The notes under the pieces: generated by a model | Told to the model about the DNA's origin: nothing | What the model saw: the letters and a program-made list of their open reading frames with translations, nothing else | The model's database searches: none | Position numbers and translations under genes: made by a program | Source of the DNA: Wielerella bovis | GTDB taxonomy: Bacteria > Pseudomonadota > Gammaproteobacteria > Burkholderiales > Neisseriaceae | Direction: 5' to 3' | Assembly (NCBI RefSeq): GCF_022354465.1 | Contig: NZ_CP092361.1 | Coordinates: 1,736,001-1,800,000, forward strand | Length of the DNA stretch: 64,000 bases | Shown: piece by piece, positions 27,799 to 36,797 of the stretch | Layout of the letters: each line of letters begins with the position of its first letter | Position numbering within the stretch: position 1 is the first letter of the stretch

Positions 27799-28674
27799 TT
27801 ACACAGCTGTCAAACGATTGCGTAACCAGCGTACAGCAGTAGCAATTTCATCTGCCAGCAAACCAATTGGACCCACTTGCGCACTTGCCAAGATTTCCGA
27901 TGCTGCACCATGTAACCAAACCGCTGCAGGTACAGCCTCTTCTGCCACAATGCCTTGCGCCAATAAGCTACCAATAATACCTGCCAATACATCGCCACTA
28001 CCTGCAGTAGCCAAACCTGCATTACCACTATTGTTCACATGCAAGAAACCACGCGCCGAAGAAACTACGGTTTCATGTCCTTTCAATACCACCCAGCAAC
28101 GATAACGGCTAGCAATTTCACGCGCTGCCCAAGCACGATTACTTTGCACTTGATTGATGCCCATATTGAGCAAATAAGCAGCTTCACCTGGATGAGGCGT
28201 TAAAACCAAATCAGAACGTTTCATCGGTGGAAATAATTTGGAATGGTCTACCAGCAAATGAATAGCATCTGCATCCAATACCAACTGTGGTTTGCTACTA
28301 TTCCACAAAGCATGTAATGCCCGCGCGGCGCTTTCTGTTTGCCCCAAACCGCAACCAATGACCCATGTATTAATATCTTCACGTTTAACCAGATTAGCTG
28401 CCGTATCTAACATTAATTCTGGGCGATGCGAATCAACAGGCATTGGCAAAGTGTCTTGATTGAAACCCACAATCACTTTACCGCAGCCTGAATACAATGC
28501 GGCAGAACCTGCCAATAATGCGGCACCAGCCATGCCTTCTGCACCGCCAATCACACCAACCATGCCAAAAGTACCTTTATGGCTATTTGCTGCGCGTGGC
28601 TTAAGCAGGGAAGGATAAAATTCTTTTGCGTGTTGTGCGTACTGTGTTATTCCGGGTGGTAGAGTGTTAAACAT
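27799..28674 (-). CDS. nnrD: ADP-dependent NAD(P)H-hydrate dehydratase
   Basis: 291 residues from MFNTLPPGITQYAQHA. Ribokinase-like YjeF C-terminal domain with KGTFGMVGVIGGAEGMAGAALLA, LTPHPGEAAYLL and NAGLATAGSGDVLAGIIG. It repairs hydrated NAD(P)H. The epimerase (YjeF N-terminal) domain is absent from this protein. The open frame continues upstream to 28869 but overlaps the divergent plsC promoter region without a plausible start. Confidence 0.9.
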   Translation of the reverse strand: MFNTLPPGITQYAQHAKEFYPSLLKPRAANSHKGTFGMVGVIGGAEGMAGAALLAGSAALYSGCGKVIVGFNQDTLPMPVDSHRPELMLDTAANLVKREDINTWVIGCGLGQTESAARALHALWNSSKPQLVLDADAIHLLVDHSKLFPPMKRSDLVLTPHPGEAAYLLNMGINQVQSNRAWAAREIASRYRCWVVLKGHETVVSSARGFLHVNNSGNAGLATAGSGDVLAGIIGSLLAQGIVAEEAVPAAVWLHGAASEILASAQVGPIGLLADEIATAVRWLRNRLTAV

Positions 28675-28822
28675 AGAATAAGACCTTAATTTCAATACAA
28701 ATTTATTGCAAAAATAGGGTATGACCAAATTTTGCATACATTTTGATAATTTTAACACATTTCGCTGCACAACTGCGCATCTACTTGTTAGAATGCAGCG
28801 TCTTTTATTGAGCAATTTTCTT

Positions 28823-29608
28823 ATGGCTATCAAAACTTCTTTTTGTACACGCGTGATGCGTATTATCAAATTATTAGCATGGTTGTACGCAACGGGTAAA
28901 CGCTTGGGACGGTTGGACGGTGCGACATTAGAACAACGTCATCAAACATTGCGTGATTTGAGTGTGGCGTGTTTGAAAATTTTGAATGTGCATTTGGATA
29001 CACGTTATCACGCAGAAAAGCAACCGAAAACAGGTTTATTGATTGCAGCAAATCATGTATCGTGGTTGGATATTTTTGTTTTATCAGCTTTGTATCCTGC
29101 CAGTTTTATTGCCATGCAGGAAATCAAAAAATGGCCAGTCATCGGTAAAATTGTTGGCAATGCGGGCACCGTGTTTATTGACCGCAGTTCGCGCAAAGAT
29201 ATTGATGTGATTAATGCAGCCATTTCGCAAGAATTGGAACGCGATGGCAATGTGTGTTTTTTTCCCGAAGCGCGGACAACTTTGGGTAATGGCGTGTTAC
29301 CTTTGAAAGCAGCATTGTTTCAGGCTGCCTTAAACAGCAATCAAGCGGTACAGCCAATTGTGTTGCGTTATTACGATAATCAAACTCGCACTCAAGCGGT
29401 TTCTTTTGCAGGCATCAATTTGCTGCGTTCTTTGTGGCAGATTGTGTCCATTGAGCGGATTGATGTGAAAGTAGATGTGTGTGCACAAATTTTGCCAAGC
29501 AGTTTGGCAGAGCAAGACCGCTTTTTGATGAAAGATGAGGTGGAACGTTGTTTGTCGGAAATTGTGTTATTGGATAGTCCTAAACCTAATAAAATTTTAC
29601 CAGAGTAA
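28823..29608 (+). CDS. plsC: 1-acyl-sn-glycerol-3-phosphate acyltransferase
   Basis: 261 residues from MAIKTSFCTR. N-terminal hydrophobic helix, catalytic NHVSWLD (HX4D) and FFPEART (variant of FPEGT) blocks. It makes phosphatidic acid at the inner membrane. Divergent from nnrD. The frame upstream to 28721 lacks a better start. ALFQAAL is DUS-encoded. Confidence 0.88.
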   Translation: MAIKTSFCTRVMRIIKLLAWLYATGKRLGRLDGATLEQRHQTLRDLSVACLKILNVHLDTRYHAEKQPKTGLLIAANHVSWLDIFVLSALYPASFIAMQEIKKWPVIGKIVGNAGTVFIDRSSRKDIDVINAAISQELERDGNVCFFPEARTTLGNGVLPLKAALFQAALNSNQAVQPIVLRYYDNQTRTQAVSFAGINLLRSLWQIVSIERIDVKVDVCAQILPSSLAEQDRFLMKDEVERCLSEIVLLDSPKPNKILPE

Positions 29609-29695
29609 AACTATAGAGGACTGATGATAAACAACTACGATAAAAAGGCAGCCTGAAAACAGATTTTCTAGGCTGAAACTTTTGCAAAATCCAAG

Positions 29696-29891
29696 ACGGC
29701 ATGTCGGATTCTTGAATCCGACTTTTTTCATATTTAACAAGATTTTATTTTTATTTATAGTGAATTCACTAAATCAGGACAAGGCGACAGCGACCGCCAT
29801 GCACACGTAGTACATAAGGAAGCTGGCAATGCTATACTGGTTTAGTGAATTCACTATAAAATTTGTTGAATACAAGTATCTGACCTACAAC
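29696..29891. repeat. GTAGGT-type element interrupted by a Correia-like element
   Basis: The left part (GTCGGATTCTTGAATCCGAC and AT-rich interior) and the right part (ending GTATCTGACCTACAA) match the intact copy at 15990, but a Correia-like element sits between them. Together with the DUS pair at its sides it fills the 351-bp gap between plsC and the TPR/GT9 gene. Confidence 0.65.
29756..29858. repeat. Correia-like element, 103 bp, CACTAAATCAGG-ended form
   Basis: TATAGTGAATTCACTAAATC at the left and TTTAGTGAATTCACTATA at the right around the usual core. It is nested in the GTAGGT-type element. Confidence 0.85.
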
Positions 29892-29959
29892 TTTAGGCAG
29901 CCTGAAATAGGTTTAGCAAAGGTTTCAGGCTGCCTTGTAAATTATTATAGTTCATATTT

Positions 29960-31513
29960 TTATCGTACAGTTTGAATGTGTTCACGTACTACTTCGGCTG
30001 CAAGTGTCAAGGTTTCTTGCCATGTTGCCAATGCGTGTGGTGCATGGATATTGAGCACACTGGGATACCATAAATTGTGTTTTTTCCCCACAATACCCCA
30101 ACGCCAATCGTAAGCATCGCTAGACAAAATAACGGCAGCAGGGATATTCATTGCACCTGCTAAATGTATTACGGCATTGTCGGTGCTGACGACAAAATCC
30201 AAATGCGACATGATACTTGCGGTATCGATAAATGTGTGTAAGCGGTCGGCAAAATGCAGAATATGATGTTGTTGCAACCATGCACGTTCTTCTTCTGACA
30301 AATCTTTTTGTAGGCAAAACCAATCTACATTGGGCACATTTTGAATTAATGTATCCAAATCAGTTATTTGCGTAATAGAACGTACTGCATCTTTCAGGCT
30401 GCTTCTCCATGCCAAACCAATGCGCGGACGCGTACTTTCGGCAAAATCGTTTTCAAATGTGTTACGTTTGGCTTCGGGAATAAAAAAATAGGGGTGGCGC
30501 TTGGGAATTTCTTTGAATGGTTTATCAAAACGAGCGAGTAAGCCATAGGGAAATTCCCAGTAGTCAAAATCGGGCAGTGTGGTTTGCCATGTTGCCGCAT
30601 CTAACACCAAGTCAATATCGGGGTGTGTTTGGAATAATTCCACATTGGCAACATCTGCCAACACAATCAGTTTAGCTGCACCCAAATAGCGTTTGAAAAA
30701 ATGCGCCAGTTGCATAAACATGATTTCGTTACCCAAACCAAATTCGTTCCAAATAACAAACGTTTTGCCTTTGAGTGATTGGCGTTTCCATTTTTTGGCT
30801 AAAATATTATCGCCTTCTGGTGGATACTGTGTGCGCTTATTGAAAGTAATATCCACCAATGCTGCTTCGCGCATTTTAAAACCGTGTGGATAATCTTGGT
30901 TTTGCAACAAAAGTTGAGCTTGCAAAATTTTAGCGATAGGTGTTTGTTGGCACAGATAAAATTGTTCACTAATGTGTTCGGTTAAATGCGCCCACCCCAT
31001 ACGTTGATACAACAAAAATAATTTTTGATATATGCCCCAGTTATTGGGATACCATGCCATTGCTTGTTGATACAAACCCAATGCTTTGCCATATTCTTGT
31101 TTGGCTTCGCTTTGCAAAGCATGCAGCAATAAATAATCTTGACTGGTTGGTGAGTAAGATTTTTTGGTCATAACAAACGAATGATTACCCAAAGGTTGTA
31201 AATCACTTAATACTGGGTTAGCAAGCATAATGGCTTGTTCCAATGGCGCAATTTGATTACTTTGCACATACACTTTACCATTGGGTTTCACAACACGCAG
31301 CCAATGCAAATAGGCTTCAGGCGGGGCATTTTGAACGTATTCCTGCGATACCATTACTGCATCGTAATATTCATTAGGAATGGGTGTAAGATAATAAATA
31401 AAATCAGGCTCGCCATCTTGTACGGTTACATTGGCAGAATGAGGAGCTGGATTAAAATGCTGAATATAGCTTTGGTTATCATTGGGCGCAAGTAAAAGCC
31501 AGTTGAGTTCCAT
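29960..31513 (-). CDS. TPR / glycosyltransferase-9-like protein with methyltransferase-like N-terminus
   Basis: 517 residues. Residues 1-110 look like the late part of a class I methyltransferase fold (YDAVMVSQEYVQNAPPEAYLHWLRVVKPNGKVYVQSN) without an obvious SAM motif. A TPR-like helical stretch follows (about 125-210, KQEYGKALGLYQQAMAWYPNNW). About 250-505 resembles GT9/heptosyltransferases (FVIWNEFGLGNEIMFMQLAHFFKR; VSTDNAVIHLAGAMNIPAAVIL). Proteins with TPR plus a GT9-like domain often modify surface or flagellar proteins; the target here is unknown. Confidence 0.7.
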   Translation of the reverse strand: MELNWLLLAPNDNQSYIQHFNPAPHSANVTVQDGEPDFIYYLTPIPNEYYDAVMVSQEYVQNAPPEAYLHWLRVVKPNGKVYVQSNQIAPLEQAIMLANPVLSDLQPLGNHSFVMTKKSYSPTSQDYLLLHALQSEAKQEYGKALGLYQQAMAWYPNNWGIYQKLFLLYQRMGWAHLTEHISEQFYLCQQTPIAKILQAQLLLQNQDYPHGFKMREAALVDITFNKRTQYPPEGDNILAKKWKRQSLKGKTFVIWNEFGLGNEIMFMQLAHFFKRYLGAAKLIVLADVANVELFQTHPDIDLVLDAATWQTTLPDFDYWEFPYGLLARFDKPFKEIPKRHPYFFIPEAKRNTFENDFAESTRPRIGLAWRSSLKDAVRSITQITDLDTLIQNVPNVDWFCLQKDLSEEERAWLQQHHILHFADRLHTFIDTASIMSHLDFVVSTDNAVIHLAGAMNIPAAVILSSDAYDWRWGIVGKKHNLWYPSVLNIHAPHALATWQETLTLAAEVVREHIQTVR

Positions 31514-31934
31514 ACGAATAGCCTATTTGGGTAAGTATCTAAATGATGAGTGTGGATTGCAGCAATAATAATGCCATTAAAATGCGTTTTTGACAAAAAA
31601 TATGCAAATCATCAAAAAACAAATTCATATTTAGGCAGCCTGAAAGCCATCATTGTTGAACATAAGAACAAATAAAATGACTGCAACTACCATGTATCAA
31701 GAGCGAACGAATAAAGTAACAACACTAAACTAGTTTTATTTAAAACAAACATGTAGTCAAGATAAATAGTCATTTTTTATTTAACAGACCTATTTTGAAA
31801 CAGATAGTAACATTACCTAGCTTGCCACTCAATTAATTTGAGTTATTCAGTATGATATTTTCAAACCAATGCATATTGACAAATAAAACGTACATTATAT
31901 ATTCAAGTTTATCAACCTTTCAGGCTGCCTGAAT
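31514..31934. other. Gene-free AT-rich stretch upstream of mnmC
   Basis: 421 bp. It contains one DUS (31633-31644) and a tiny ATG-TAG frame (31677-31733, 18 codons, MTATTMYQERTNKVTTLN) that I do not call a gene. A second DUS-type 15-mer lies directly before mnmC. I see no repeat element and no clear promoter. Confidence 0.5.
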
Positions 31935-33521
31935 ATGACCCCAATCTACGCATGGGCAACCCTGCCCACTCTTACCGAATTACACGATTTTCTCGTGCAA
32001 CATCAACATGCTAAACACATGGTTGTGTGTTTGCAAAATACCCATTTTCCCACTTTCAGGCTGCCTGAAAACGCCAGTAATAGCCAAATCCAACTGTTGC
32101 AAGATTGGCAGGAAGCCACGCGCTGTTTGGTGTTTGATGCGGTCAACTATATCGCCCAATGGCAGCCTGAAACCGATTTGTGGCTCTTACCCGAATATGC
32201 GGCACAACATTTACACGAACATTTCAGGCAGCCTGAAAACATCGTTTGGCAAACCGAATTTGTGCCACAAAATGCCACAAAATCACTTAAATCATGGCAA
32301 AGGCAGCCTGAAAATACCATCACACCACAAAATGTGCTGATTATCGGCGCAGGTATTGCAGGCGCGGCAACCGCTTATGAACTGGCGCAACGTGGCGCAA
32401 AAGTCAGCGTATTGGAACGCGCCGAGCAAGTCGCACAAGCAGGTTCTGGTAATCAACAAGGTTTGCTGTATGCCAAAATTTCCGCGCACCACACCGAGCA
32501 AACCGAATTGCTGTTGGCGGGATATGGCTACACGCGCCGTTTGTTGCAACGCCTGTTTCCTGAACAAAATGTGTGGGGCGCGAGTGGCATTTTGCATCTG
32601 AATCACAACGCCACCGAAACGCAACGCAATGAAAAATTGGCACAAAATACCCATTATCAACATTTGTATCGCCCTGTATCTGCCGCGCAAGCCAGCCAAA
32701 TCGCGGGCATTCCCATCGCGCAAGATGGTTTATTTTGGCCACAAGGCGCGTGGCTCAATCCGCCGTCTGTGGTACGTGCGCTGTTGCAACATGACAATAT
32801 TACGTTGCACACGCAAACCGCCGCGCAACATATTTGGCACGATGGCGAAAATTGGCGCGTGCAAAGCAATCGGGGCGAATTTGTCGGCAGCCACATCGTT
32901 TTTTGTACAGGCGCAGACAACGCGCAAACGCCGATTATTGGCGATTTTCCGTTTCAAGTGATACGCGGACAAACCAGCGTTGCTCGCGCCACACAAGGCA
33001 GCCTGAAACTGCAAACCGCTTTATCGGGCGCATCGTATATTTCCCCAGCGTGGTGTGGCGAACATTGTTATGGCGCAACCTTTATCAACAACGATGCCAG
33101 CAGCGAGTGGCGCAGCGCAGACCATATCCGTAATGGAGAAGAATTGGCGCAACTCAATCCTATTTTGTACGATGAATTAATCAACAATAGGCAGCCTGAA
33201 AAAGGACACGCTGCTGTGCGTTGCGATAGCCATGACCATTTGCCCGTTGTAGGCGCATTGGGCGATGTGGCTGCCATGCGCGATGTGTACGCCAAATTTG
33301 CGCTGGACAAAAATTACCGCATCAATACGCCTTGTCCTTATTTGTCCCATGCCTACACCAATACCGCGCACGGTTCACGCGGTTTAGCGACTGCGCCTTT
33401 ATGCGCCGCCGAAATTGCCGCGCAAATTTGTGGCACAGCACAACCTTTGTCGGAACGATTACGGCAAGCAGTTAATCCTAATCGTTTGATTATTAGGAAG
33501 ATTGTTTATGGGAAAAGATAA
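31935..33521 (+). CDS. mnmC: FAD-dependent oxidoreductase of tRNA mnm5s2U synthesis (MnmC C-terminal part)
   Basis: 528 residues. The FAD-binding motif VLIIGAGIAGAATAYELAQRGAKVSVLE starts near residue 135 and a DAO-type fold follows, ending with YTNTAHGSRGLATAPLCAAEIAA. This is the MnmC(o) half, which converts cmnm5s2U34 to nm5s2U34 in tRNA. The N-terminal about 130 residues are not the usual methyltransferase domain and are rich in DUS-encoded peptides (FRLPEN, WQPET, FRQPEN, WQRQPEN). Either methylation is done by another protein or the step is missing. GSLKL and RQPEK further on are also DUS-encoded. Confidence 0.82.
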   Translation: MTPIYAWATLPTLTELHDFLVQHQHAKHMVVCLQNTHFPTFRLPENASNSQIQLLQDWQEATRCLVFDAVNYIAQWQPETDLWLLPEYAAQHLHEHFRQPENIVWQTEFVPQNATKSLKSWQRQPENTITPQNVLIIGAGIAGAATAYELAQRGAKVSVLERAEQVAQAGSGNQQGLLYAKISAHHTEQTELLLAGYGYTRRLLQRLFPEQNVWGASGILHLNHNATETQRNEKLAQNTHYQHLYRPVSAAQASQIAGIPIAQDGLFWPQGAWLNPPSVVRALLQHDNITLHTQTAAQHIWHDGENWRVQSNRGEFVGSHIVFCTGADNAQTPIIGDFPFQVIRGQTSVARATQGSLKLQTALSGASYISPAWCGEHCYGATFINNDASSEWRSADHIRNGEELAQLNPILYDELINNRQPEKGHAAVRCDSHDHLPVVGALGDVAAMRDVYAKFALDKNYRINTPCPYLSHAYTNTAHGSRGLATAPLCAAEIAAQICGTAQPLSERLRQAVNPNRLIIRKIVYGKR

Positions 33522-33542
33522 GGAAAGGCAGCCTGAAAACTC

Positions 33543-33631
33543 GTAGGGCGGATACTTGTATCCGATAATTTTGAAATAAAATTAAATATTTGCTAAATAT
33601 TCAAAATATCGGATTCAAAAATTTGCCTTAC
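33543..33631. repeat. GTAGGT inverted-repeat element, 89 bp
   Basis: GTAGGGCGGATACTTGTATC at the left; the right end, read on the minus strand, is GTAAGGCAAATTTTTGAATC. A Correia-like element abuts it without spacer. Confidence 0.6.
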
Positions 33632-33733
33632 TATAGTGGATTCACTAAATCAGGACAAGGCAACAGCGACCGCCGTGTACACCTAGTACATAAGGGAGCT
33701 GGCAACGCCGTACTGGTTTAGTGAATTCACTAT
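33632..33733. repeat. Correia-like element, 102 bp, CACTAAATCAGG-ended form
   Basis: TATAGTGGATTCACTAAATC at the left, GTTTAGTGAATTCACTAT at the right with the last base changed. It begins exactly where the GTAGGT element ends and lies 8 bp from the FUSC gene stop. Confidence 0.85.
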
Positions 33734-33741
33734 TTTGGGTT

Positions 33742-34866
33742 TTACAAAGATTTCCGACTATATTTTTTCAACCGCTTGCATTCGTTGGGCGTAAGCCATT
33801 TTTCGCGATTATCTTGTAGCAAATCCACAAAATAAGCGAGTTCACGCTGGATATTTAAACTTGTCCACACGAAACCTTGTGTATCAAATGGCAATTTGGC
33901 AGCAAGTTGGCGAATAGCAACATCATTAGCCAAATTAATGTGTATGGTTTGTCGCCATTCGCCACGCAATAATAATGATGTGAGCCGCAAATCGTGTTGT
34001 ATGCTAAAAAAATGTTGTGCCAGTAGCTGCTGCTCTTCGTGAGATAAATGTGGTTTAGGTAGGCGCATTACGTTTACCAACATTAAATGAATATTGCTGA
34101 TGATGCTGCGATGAATTTGCTGCATGGTTTCCAATGTTTCACTATCCATACCACTTTCCAACGCGGTGGCAGTCATCATGCTACGCGCTTTGACCAAACG
34201 TGCATTGATGGTGCGCTGCTCCAAAATCAGCGCTTGCCATTGTTCGTGATGCATGATTTTGTGTTCGGTTACAGCAGAAAATTGCTTGGCGCAAGCAGCA
34301 AAATTATCAGATGTGGCAAATCGCCATACCATTGTGGCTTTGATGGGAATCAGTCGCGAAATATTCAACGCAATAATCGCACCAATAATCACATTAGCTG
34401 CGCGCAGTAAACCTTCATGTATCCAATTATCGCCAGCATGCCCAAGCATCATACAAATGGTTAAACCTGCAAGCATAGCGGCATAACCGTGTTTGCTGAG
34501 CGAATAAAAACCACAAATGGCACTTAATATTGCAATAATCAGAAAAAATACGATGTTGTGATGTAAAAAATATTCATTGATGCCAAGTAATGCCAAGCCA
34601 ATCGCCATGCCAATAATTGTCCCCAAAATGCGTTCAAGTGCTTTTTCAGAAATAGACCCTTGATACGGAATGGTGCCGAGTATGACAAAGACAGTTATCG
34701 GTATCCATTCGCTGTGAGATAAACGAAAAATGTAGCCAAGCAAACTGGCACACACCACAGCTAATCCCAAACGCATAGCATGAATATTGCGTTGAAATTG
34801 ATAACGTTTATAGGGATTTGCCCAGTTGCTTATCCATGTTTGAAGATGAAAATAATTGCGTATCAT
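33742..34866 (-). CDS. FUSC-family inner-membrane protein
   Basis: 374 residues. Six or so membrane segments between about 30 and 175 (NIHAMRLGLAVVCASLLGYIFRLSHSEWIPITVFVILG; KALERILGTIIGMAIGLALLGI is the typical FUSC signature), then a long cytoplasmic helical domain. Related proteins (YccS/AaeB type) are thought to export aromatic acids, but substrates are mostly unknown. No partner membrane-fusion gene is adjacent. Confidence 0.75.
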   Translation of the reverse strand: MIRNYFHLQTWISNWANPYKRYQFQRNIHAMRLGLAVVCASLLGYIFRLSHSEWIPITVFVILGTIPYQGSISEKALERILGTIIGMAIGLALLGINEYFLHHNIVFFLIIAILSAICGFYSLSKHGYAAMLAGLTICMMLGHAGDNWIHEGLLRAANVIIGAIIALNISRLIPIKATMVWRFATSDNFAACAKQFSAVTEHKIMHHEQWQALILEQRTINARLVKARSMMTATALESGMDSETLETMQQIHRSIISNIHLMLVNVMRLPKPHLSHEEQQLLAQHFFSIQHDLRLTSLLLRGEWRQTIHINLANDVAIRQLAAKLPFDTQGFVWTSLNIQRELAYFVDLLQDNREKWLTPNECKRLKKYSRKSL

Positions 34867-34937
34867 GGCTTTCAGGCTGCCTTTTTTTGGGACAGATATT
34901 GTAACTGATTTTATCTAGCAGCCTGAAAAACACTTTT

Positions 34938-34946
34938 TGCTATAAT
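34938..34946 (+). promoter_or_regulatory. Extended -10 promoter of the GT39 gene
   Basis: TGCTATAAT is an extended -10 element about 30 bp before the start codon at 34977. No good -35 is visible at 17 bp, which fits an extended -10 promoter. Confidence 0.55.
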
Positions 34947-34976
34947 GCCACTTTCTCTTATTTGGTCTGCATTGAT

Positions 34977-36629
34977 ATGCTCACTTATACCCCCACACGC
35001 ACTTCAACTTATCGCCAAACACGCGAATATCCATGGGCATTGTTATTATTGGTCTTTATTTGGCTGTGGCCTGGCGTGTTTTCGCATGATTTGTGGAAAC
35101 CCAATGAACCCATCGCCTACACCATTATTCAAGAAGCCACATTGGGCGCACCTTGGCACCCTACTTTACACGGCAGCGCACATTTTGAAGTTTCGCCGCT
35201 GTATATTCAGGCTGCCCTAATTTTCCAAAAATTATTGTCGCCGTGGGCAGCTGATGCCTATTCTGCTGCACGCTTTGCCAGCGTTTTGTTTACCACCATC
35301 GGACTACTTGGCAGCGGCATAGCAGGCTACCGATTTTTAGGGCGACACCATGGACGCAGTGTGGTTTTGATTTTGATTGGCTCGGCAGGATTATTACCGA
35401 TTGGACACTTTATCGGCGCACAATCAGTCTTGTTTGCTGGCGCAGGATTAACCATGTGGGGCTACTCCATCATTCATCGCCAAGTCGCATTTTCTGCTGC
35501 ATTAATCGGTATTGGCGCAACATTTTTAGCGCAATCCGCAGGTTTATTGATGGCGGCTGCCGTATTGTTTTCAGGCTGCCTGATGTATGCCCACACACAA
35601 TGGCGCAATAATCGCACACTCATTGCCCTAATTGGCGCAACCGTTATTGCCGCCCCATTGTCCGCCGTTTATCCACTCGCCTTATCTGCCACCAGTACCA
35701 GCGCATTTGAATTGTATATACAGCACCATATTTTTGGCAGTTTTGGCGGCACACGCAGTTTTCAGGCTGCCTTTCAGCTACCTTATTATGCAAAACATAT
35801 TTTGTGGTTCGCCTTTCCCGCCCTACCCCTTGCCGCATGGACAATTTCGCGTGGCAAACTCACACAACAAACATTTGGCATATTTGCCCTTGCATGGCTC
35901 GGCGTATTTGGTACCTTACTCGCCATCAATCCACAATCCGACCAAGATTTATTGGTGCTGATTTTGCCACCCTTAGCATTGCTTGGCGCAGCACAACTGG
36001 ATAATTTGCGACGTGGCGCAGCAGCCTTTTTGAACTGGTTTGGCATCATGACATTTGGTTTTGCCGCATTATTTTTGTGGATAGGCTTTGTCGCCATGAA
36101 CTACGGTTTTCCAGCCAAACTTGCCGAACGCGCTGCCTATTTCAGCCCCTATTACACCCGTGATATTAATATCATGCCGCTGATTGTCGCCCTCGTATTC
36201 ACACCAATGTGGTTCATCGCCATCACGCGCAAACGCATTCGCGGTCGTCAAGCCGTAACCAACTGGGCAGCAGGCATGACCTTGGTGTGGGCATTGTTGA
36301 TGACTTTATTTTTGCCATGGATTGATGCAGCCAAAAGTTATCGTCCTGTGGTACAAAATATGCAAAATGCCTTACCCGAAAATATAAAAGGCAGCCTGAA
36401 AAACGGCACAGCGTGTTTATTTATTCATCCCAACTCCGATAATGCCATTATCTCGTGGCAACAATATGGCGACTTACCATTTACCACACGCCAAAACGAT
36501 TGTCGTTACGAATTAGTCGCGTTTAATCCCAAACGCCAAGCCGCGCCAACAACGGGCAAAATTCTGTGGGAAGGACGCAGACCGCGTCATAAAAAAGAAC
36601 ACTTTGCTTTGGTGGACAAAGGCGCGTAA
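34977..36629 (+). CDS. Family-39-type membrane glycosyltransferase (ArnT-like fold)
   Basis: 550 residues with about 11-12 membrane segments. The first loop has FSHDLWKPNEPIAYTIIQEA, corresponding to the acidic catalytic loop of GT-C enzymes, and HGSAHFEVSPLYIQ follows. A periplasmic C-terminal domain begins near residue 450. It probably transfers a sugar from a lipid carrier to lipid A or protein at the periplasmic face; donor unknown. I start at MLTYTPTRT (34977), a better distance from the extended -10; ATG at 34962 is the alternative. Confidence 0.75.
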   Translation: MLTYTPTRTSTYRQTREYPWALLLLVFIWLWPGVFSHDLWKPNEPIAYTIIQEATLGAPWHPTLHGSAHFEVSPLYIQAALIFQKLLSPWAADAYSAARFASVLFTTIGLLGSGIAGYRFLGRHHGRSVVLILIGSAGLLPIGHFIGAQSVLFAGAGLTMWGYSIIHRQVAFSAALIGIGATFLAQSAGLLMAAAVLFSGCLMYAHTQWRNNRTLIALIGATVIAAPLSAVYPLALSATSTSAFELYIQHHIFGSFGGTRSFQAAFQLPYYAKHILWFAFPALPLAAWTISRGKLTQQTFGIFALAWLGVFGTLLAINPQSDQDLLVLILPPLALLGAAQLDNLRRGAAAFLNWFGIMTFGFAALFLWIGFVAMNYGFPAKLAERAAYFSPYYTRDINIMPLIVALVFTPMWFIAITRKRIRGRQAVTNWAAGMTLVWALLMTLFLPWIDAAKSYRPVVQNMQNALPENIKGSLKNGTACLFIHPNSDNAIISWQQYGDLPFTTRQNDCRYELVAFNPKRQAAPTTGKILWEGRRPRHKKEHFALVDKGA

Positions 36630-36640
36630 TGGATGCATAT

Positions 36641-36688
36641 AGGCAGCCTGAAACATTTTTTGGAATAAAACCAGTTTTCAGGCTGCCT
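36641..36688 (+). terminator. DUS-pair hairpin behind the GT39 gene
   Basis: AGGCAGCCTGAAA and TTTCAGGCTGCCT inverted, 12 bp after the stop. Two more DUS of opposite sense follow before hprK. Confidence 0.55.
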
Positions 36689-36797
36689 TAACACCTATAT
36701 CACAACAAACATCATGCAGCCTGAAAAATATTCTAAAATCCCCTTTTTATCACAATAAATATTGTTTCAGGCTGCCTATTTATCAAAGGAAAAAATC

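Noticed and set aside
31677..31733. 18-codon ATG frame upstream of mnmC
   Set aside because: Too short, with no clear ribosome site and no match to a known leader peptide.
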